Assembly: GCA_902806565.1 (NCBI GenBank)
Contig: CADCXA010000032.1
Coordinates: 558,001 to 622,000 of the forward strand
Direction of reading: 5' to 3'
Source: Hypoxylon rubiginosum
Taxonomy: Eukaryota > Ascomycota > Sordariomycetes > Xylariales > Hypoxylaceae
DNA: 64,000 nt
Shown here: positions 57,955-64,000 of the stretch, piece after piece
Numbering within the stretch: position 1 is the first letter of the stretch
Layout: each line of letters opens with the position of its first letter
The notes under the pieces: model-generated
Database searches by the model: none
The model's input: the letters and a program-made list of their open reading frames with translations, nothing else
What the model was told of the DNA's origin: nothing
Position numbers and translations under genes: made by a program

Positions 57955-59318
57955 CGCGGACGCGCTTCCAAGCCTAAAACTGTCTCGCCCATTAAATAGC
58001 AGTAGCGATGTCTGCGATGTAAAAAAGTTGACGCTTCTATCATTGGGGGAACGATGTCGTAAAGCTGGCTAGAATATTTTGGTGTTTCGCATTGAAAACC
58101 TTCGGTCTCGAAGGAACGCGTTTCGCTGTCGTCGTCATAGGGCTGTACCAATACCAAACAAATCCCTTTATGCTGTGTCACATAACCAATGCCCATCCTT
58201 TCCTGAAGAGATCCAGCGGATGGATTCCTAGTTCCACTATAATAAGCACTTAGTCGGTGAGGTCGCATCGGGGGCTGTCGGGTAAGATTTGAAGCTGACG
58301 GTCCGAGACGTGTACGTATTGTGAGTTGTCATTTTTGTCTGAGACTGACTGTAACTTTCGAGTTTCGAGGCAGGGGGAAGTAGACAAAAGGCACATTGCT
58401 ATCAACAGCACTTGAGCACGTCATAACGCATCACTCCGAGACTTCATAATAGAACACTTCTCAGCCAATTTGTATGCGAAGCGCGTGTGCAACGTTCGAC
58501 AAGCAATCCGCTTGTCGCATCTACATGTCTCAATGGATGTGGCGCATACCTATGACGTCCCACGATTACCTGGTATTATTAGTTTAGAATTGAACGAGTC
58601 GGCGGGAGGATAAAACTTGCCTCAGGATCTAAATGCTGTGATGGGCCTTTGTTCACACTCTGGTGTTTGATATACAAGATCTCATTTTGCACTTCCCCTG
58701 ATACGCATGACGGCAAAGATCTAGTACCAACTTTATGTCTTATTTTCAGTTGGGCGTGCGCGCCAAGATGCACATATTGGAGGATATAAGGGGCTGGGTT
58801 TAGACAACAGCTACATCGGTACGTTTCAAGTCTCTTGGCTACCAACGCTAAAGGTAAGCTGACTGCAGGTTGTCCATCTACCACGAACCTAGCCAATTAT
58901 CCTAAGTATCTGTTAGTAGAGCGAGATACCTAGATTAAGACAGGCAAGCGCTGACTCTAGATAGTGTTCGCCTCGAGGGCTTTGCGTGTAACCCCTATTC
59001 CTGTGGCTAACGCATATATGCACCTATCTGGGAGAGAAATCCCACAATGAGAAAAGACTAAGCACTGGCTCATAGTGTATGGGACGAGTGCGAAGGATCT
59101 CGTTGATTGTCTTGCTATTCGACAGAAGCCTTTTTGAGCAATATCTCCAAGGCAGAGTGGGGGACTTCTTACTGAGAGTTGGTGAGGTATGATATAACCT
59201 AACGAGACCGAAATACCCATACCCGAGAATCAGTCACGATGCGTTTGAGAGGTGTGTTACATGATTAGTCTCGGCCGAAACGCCATAGAACTTGGATTTC
59301 CAAACCATAGCTATCTAC
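57955..59318. other. intergenic between the two membrane-protein genes
   Basis: About 1.36 kb. It holds the promoter of the DUF6536 gene on the left and the 3' UTR of the next gene on the right, with a TACCTAGGTA at 59316-59325 overlapping the end of that gene. No separate gene is supported. Confidence 0.4.
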
Positions 59319-61921
59319 CTAGGTAGTCTTCTCAGAATTAGCTTCCTCTTGAATATCGTCCCTGGAAGTCACCGCTACTGGCTTTTCAGAAGTATGGACT
59401 GTTCCGGATCGTGAATTAGTTTCGGTACAGACCGATATTTCATCCACCTTGAATTCGCCAGTTTTCTCGCTTAGGCTGGTGCTTTTGTCGCTTAGATCGG
59501 TGGCTCTTCGCGATATGTGAAGTTTGAGATGATCGGGGTTGCTATAATCTACACCACCCAGAGCCTCTTCAGGACTGGCTGTCGTGGGGATAGATTTAGT
59601 GCAGTTAGACCATGTTCCCCATCCAAATCCTTCCTGCGCGAGACGCTGAAGTTGAAGCATCTCGTTAGCATCCCACTCGACTAGAGCGTAGTCCTTCCGT
59701 TCTCGGCGTTGTTGAAAATAGGCAAGCAGAGGCTCCAGGATAAAGGACACAAGGATAATTAAGAGGCCGCCGATATAAGTTAGAAGTAGGCCTAAAAAGC
59801 TGAAGGATGTATATTGCGTGCTATTGATGATCTGAGGAACGGTGTTAGCGAGATACTATTTCACAAGGGGAAGCACAAAGACTCAAGAGATGCGTGGCAT
59901 GCAAGCCGGTCTTATGAGAGGTGCATTTCATACCTGGTTATCGCAAATATCCCTCTGAGCCGGTTGCGTCATGTTTACGGTATACGGAGCGAATTCCGGG
60001 TCGACCGTTCCGTAGGCAATATCAACGAACGAAGTCTGCAATGCGGCGAGGGTGATTTTAAACCAGAAAATTAGGTCGCTACAAGCACAAAGATTAGCTG
60101 TTAGTGATCAAAGAAAACGCCCCTTTCCTCTCTACTGCTAGAAGGTTTCAACCAGGGGTGTCCAAATATGTAGAACATCAAGTAGAGAAAACAGAGACTG
60201 CTGAAAGTGGCTTACAGCTGCCATTGGTTGTCGGGTACAGCTCCTTGGAAGGATCCCTGGAACGACCCCTGAAGCCGACGTCGAGACTCCAAAACTTGAG
60301 GCCCGAGCACTGCCATAGCTTCGTATGCTGTTGTAGGGTAATTGGCAAACGCAGTAATCAGCCATAGAAACCGAGATGCCAAGCGGTTGCTGGCGTACTT
60401 CTCCAAGAGAGGATCCCATGAACCGGCTGAATCGGCATCAATGAGCGACTCGGTGATGCCGAACAGCTGTGCGGAATATTCGATAGCATCATCTAAACTC
60501 GCTAGCGGCCCGCATTGCGTATGGTTGCAGAATTGAAATCGCTCAGCACAACCCATGGGAGAGGCTGCCTCCTCGGGCGTGAACGCCTGGGTTTTGACAT
60601 CCGAGAACAAATAGCCTATTTCGGGTCCCGTCTTGTTCATTCGATACCAGGGATCATTGATGGGGTCGAGCGAAAGAATGCCATTTCCTGAGAGGAAAGT
60701 GACGACCACGTCTGCGTCAGGTAGAGCAAGGTCCGCGCTGGCATTCCAGTTGCTCTCGTCGGCGAAGAAGTCGTATCGATACCTCGCGGATATTAGAGCA
60801 CTAAATCAAGGTCAGCTATATGTCCGTTTCGTAAGTTGTGTGTGTGTGTGTGTGTGTGTGTGTGCCCAGGAGTAGCTAGAAGGTAGGTAATAGGGTGTTC
60901 ATGGGGTGAAGCCGAGGTAGTCATACTTCAGATTGTACTGAGTCGAGCCCTGCTGATAGCCCTCGATATATTGTGAAGCCAAGTCTTTGACCTCGATAGT
61001 GTAGTTGACCCTCGTACCGTTATCCGAGCTGGTTGGAGCACGACTACCGTAGTGATACCTGGTATAGTTTAATGTCGAAGTAGTACGACTACTAGTATAA
61101 CCCTCGGTTACCAATGGGGCGCAATGAAGGGTACTCCTGATGCGAACTGCTTCTTCCGGGTGCGCATTCATCCCCAAGTGGTTAACACTATTTATATACC
61201 CGGTATCTAGTAATAAATTAGTGTTGTCGCTTCGGCAGATGCTGCTGTCAAAAGGACACGGAGCCGAATCGTCAACGACGATGTCGAGCTTCTTGGTGAC
61301 GAAGAGGGTACAGTCGAGTACGCCGGACACGGAGCCGTTGGAAGATGAGTAGCATTGTTGAGCATAGTTGGCGGCGTTTGTGAGCTGGTTAACCTCCCAC
61401 GTTCCCTTTATAGGACCGCCGCCGGCGAGATAACCACAATTGCTCCCATCTATGAGGACCTGGTTGCCAACTGCAGTGGATATGCGAGATGAGAAACCAC
61501 TGGCGAGGGTGAATCCGACGACGCAGGCGAGGGAAAAGATGATGAGAGGGATCGTGCGAATAAAGATTTTCTTGGCAGGGGTTGAATCACGCCATGCCCA
61601 GTATAAACCAATCACGGACCATACACCACTACCAGCGGACTCGGAATTTCGAAGAATGACTTGTCGCTGGTGATAGAGGGCGTCCCGTGGGTCTTTAGTA
61701 GAGTAGACACGATGAAAAACCAGACAAGCAATACGCCAAAAGCGCGACGCAATGAGGCCGACGAAGAAGGCCGTGAAGGCAATGACGAGATCGCCATCGC
61801 TGTTGCTCAAGGTGATGGTGGTTCCCAAAACACGCCCGCGGGACCAGTTGGTCCAGACTCCGGTGTAGACACCATATTGGGACGAGGCGGTAGACGAGGT
61901 GGATGCTGACAAGTAATCCAT
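59319..61921 (-). CDS. large fungal membrane glycoprotein-like protein, unknown function
   Basis: Four exons, join(59319..59831, 59934..60078, 60216..60800, 60927..61921), give 745 aa from ATG at 61921. All junctions are GT-AG and in frame (YNL to NALISARYRYDFF; NQWQ to LDLIFWFKITLAAL; ICDNQ to IINSTQYTSF). An N-terminal hydrophobic segment is VIAFTAFFVGLIASRFW (about 48-64) and a second is FIRTIPLIIFSLACVVGFTL (about 122-141). Between this and the C-terminal helix LGLLLTYIGGLLIILVSFIL lies a long extracytosolic part rich in Cys and N-glycosylation sites. The cytosolic tail has EWDANEMLQLQRLAQEGFGW, a block I associate with many uncharacterised Pezizomycotina membrane proteins. No enzyme motif is seen. 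Confidence 0.75.
60837..60864. repeat. TG microsatellite in an intron
   Basis: Fourteen uninterrupted TG units, inside the first intron (60801..60926) of the membrane-protein gene. It is transcribed as CA repeats between donor and acceptor. Confidence 0.92.
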
Positions 61922-64000
61922 GGCCAAGCGATCATCTGAAAAGGGACGGTTCTAGAAGTTCGTGGTTCCCGCAACGTACATGTTTCAGACCACGACTGGC
62001 CGGGTCGTATATATAGGCGCGTGTATTGTGTGGTGAGATCGGACGACATTGGGGGCAAGTTTCTATAAATTAGTACGGTAGAAGATCATGCTGGGTTTGA
62101 AAATAGCCTCCCCCTATAGCACTACATACTATGTAAATATCTACCTCTTAATGCGTTACCACCGTACAATACGACCTAACGTGAGCCACCCCCCTTGCAA
62201 TCGTCCTACCTTGGTACCTTGGCGTCAGTTGCGCAACGGCCCTTATCGCGTGTGAATGGACAGCGGCTAATACTACGCTACCATTTTTCCGTGTATATTC
62301 TTGTCCAGACTCAGCTCTACTACGTACAGTCCTACCTGAAACCACCATTTCAACTCGCTCTCTATCTCACTGTCAGGGCGGGAACGAATCAGCACGCTCA
62401 TACTATCTACCTTGAATGCATCCAAGATGCTGACTGCATTCTTCTCCCACGCGATTCTTTTTATATATTCCTGTCCAAATTCGGAATAATCTCACGAGCA
62501 ACTGCAACTGATTCGATGAGTGTTGTGAATGGTTAGTCTTGGTAACCCACACAGTTCCCGACTCTTATATGCCACTTCACGATCCTATCGCTACCGTCGT
62601 ATACTGGGTAGTCTCCAACGCTTCATATTAACTGCCATACTGATATAAATGTCATGCTTCACGTGTTTCCATCGAGACGTTGTATTTCATTTCCGTTTTC
62701 CAAAAAAAAAAAATCGAAATGCCGCGGGTATCGGCTGTGATGTTACCGTAGGTCTTGGTCCTGTACGTCGCCAGCCATGTTCCCGAACTAACCTCGCCAC
62801 GCTCCAGTATCACCTCTAAGACGCACGTCTCGTGTCTGATATGTTCCCGCTGGAAAATCAAGTCCACTACGCGGCCAAGCACTCATCAAGGCCCTGGCCT
62901 GCAAGTAGCTCGCGGTCTAGGACGAGGTGCGGATGCCGTGGGGCGAGCGGGAGAAGACCTGAACGGGGTTGATCAGACGCGTAGTGAAGACGCTGGCGTG
63001 GCTTAAGGATGTCAACCCAAAGGAGCTTGGAGTCAAGGTTAGTGTGTACAATGCTGCCGCTGTAGATCGGGTCTGGTAGCGACGGTCTCAAGGCATTCCA
63101 GCGTATTCCAGTCGCCGACTTCGCCCTAGGGAACAAGCTGCCGAGTATTTTCTTTCATATCTATATATACCATATACAATTCTGAGGTCCAAAGGTGCGG
63201 ATGTGGGCAAGAAAGACATACTCACCACATTACATTGTTTGCCGGAAAACATGCTCAAAGTGCTGGTCTGGACTAACCCCATGAAGAGACTCAAGGACAG
63301 GTTACGTTGGGATTGACTTAGCATCGCAGCGCATGACCACAGTAAATGGATGATGAGATCGACTGTGTGCCCGCTACAAAGTGGTATGTGGGAAACGTAT
63401 AGAGGACACAACGGGAGAACAACGTATTAGAAGAGCTTGTACATGTTATGTAGAATAGACCGGGTTACTACACGTGCTAGTGTTCGATGCAAAGGATCTC
63501 GTATCTCTGAACCATCAAGGCTACCGCCCTTTGATCGCCTATCCTAGATAGAATAACGTCGTACGTTTAGTGTGCTAGTTAGAGGCTGATTGTAGTGTAT
63601 TGGTAGACAATGTCGGAGACGGCATTTCGTCCAAGACGCAGCTCTCGACACCTGCATACATTGCCTCTTTACGGTTATCGAAACGTCCATCTTAGGGTAC
63701 CTATGATCTATATAGGCCCGTAAATGACTCTCAGCCTTAGTAGTCCCGCTTTGCAACCGGAGTTGAATTTCGCCTTTCTTCCCATTATCCCCTTGCCTGT
63801 AAGTTGCATTAGCCGACGTCTTTGCTACAGGAATGGCTCCGAGAAAGAAAAAGGCAACATGAATGCTGTCAGACAAGTTGAGAAGATATTGTTACACGGT
63901 TATTGTCGGCACGCGCTATCAAAAGTCTGGTGAACCAGACGAGATAGCATTCGCTGGCCCCGTGCTCGTCATCATCCAGCAGGATTGAGTTGTTATGAAG
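61922..64000. other. right edge, no gene supported
   Basis: About 2.1 kb. The left end is the promoter of the membrane-protein gene. At about 62977-63081 a plus-strand frame reads KTLAWLKDVNPKELGVKVSV and then stops, which looks like a worn piece of an enzyme gene but has no supported continuation. Poly-A runs near 62702-62714. Nothing else is recognised. Confidence 0.4.

Noticed and set aside
1..64000. CRISPR array, rRNA operon, intact transposon or virus-derived gene
   Set aside because: Searched by eye on both strands; no regular spacer array, rRNA-like conserved block, transposase, reverse transcriptase or terminal repeat pair was found.

Overview
The window looks like nuclear chromosome of a filamentous ascomycete (Pezizomycotina, most likely a Sordariomycete). 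Evidence: many genes are interrupted by short GT-AG introns, mostly about 50-125 bp, with CTAAC-type branch sites; intergenic gaps are long and not operonic; and the gene content includes a WetA conidiation regulator, a HET-domain protein, a UstYa-like protein, an AA9 LPMO, a Fung_rhodopsin protein, a PalI/SUR7 protein and an Sln1-type hybrid histidine kinase. I see no rRNA, no convincing tRNA and no intact transposon.

Left part (1-26 kb) is accessory-like. It holds a UstYa/DUF3328-like gene (-), a seven-helix rhodopsin-family membrane protein (+), a broken HeLo-type kinase-domain gene (+), wetA (-), a low-complexity unknown (-), a wide gene-poor tract (11.6-15.9 kb), an unknown two-exon gene with an RRM-like N terminus (+), a PalI/SUR7 protein (+), a HET-domain protein (-) and a DUF4246 protein (+).

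The middle (26-52 kb) is mostly conserved housekeeping: an AIF2/AMID-type FAD oxidoreductase (+), an AA9 lytic polysaccharide monooxygenase (+), SPT16 of FACT (-), a small metallothionein (-), MAF1 (-), AP-1 sigma adaptin (-), the glutamate-cysteine ligase modifier subunit (+), BUD32 of KEOPS (-), an unknown membrane-anchored protein (+), a CMD/AhpD-like protein without the redox cysteines (-) and the Sln1-type osmosensor (-). Several of these are stress functions (metal binding, glutathione synthesis, osmosensing, Pol III repression), but nothing in the sequence shows that they are linked.

The right part (52-64 kb) is gene-poor, then carries two large multi-exon membrane proteins in head-to-tail order on the minus strand (a DUF6536 protein and an unknown glycoprotein-like one), then 2 kb with nothing convincing. 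Two AT-rich palindromic motifs (TACCTAGGTA, and TACATAGTA/TACTATGTA) recur in the non-coding DNA far more than chance would give.

Exon structures were worked out by hand from splice signals, reading frame and family resemblance; no alignment or database search was run. I found no convincing novel multi-gene system. The best candidates for follow-up are the UstYa-like gene at the left edge, the asymmetric metallothionein, the recurrent palindrome and the unresolved exon junction in the DUF6536 gene.
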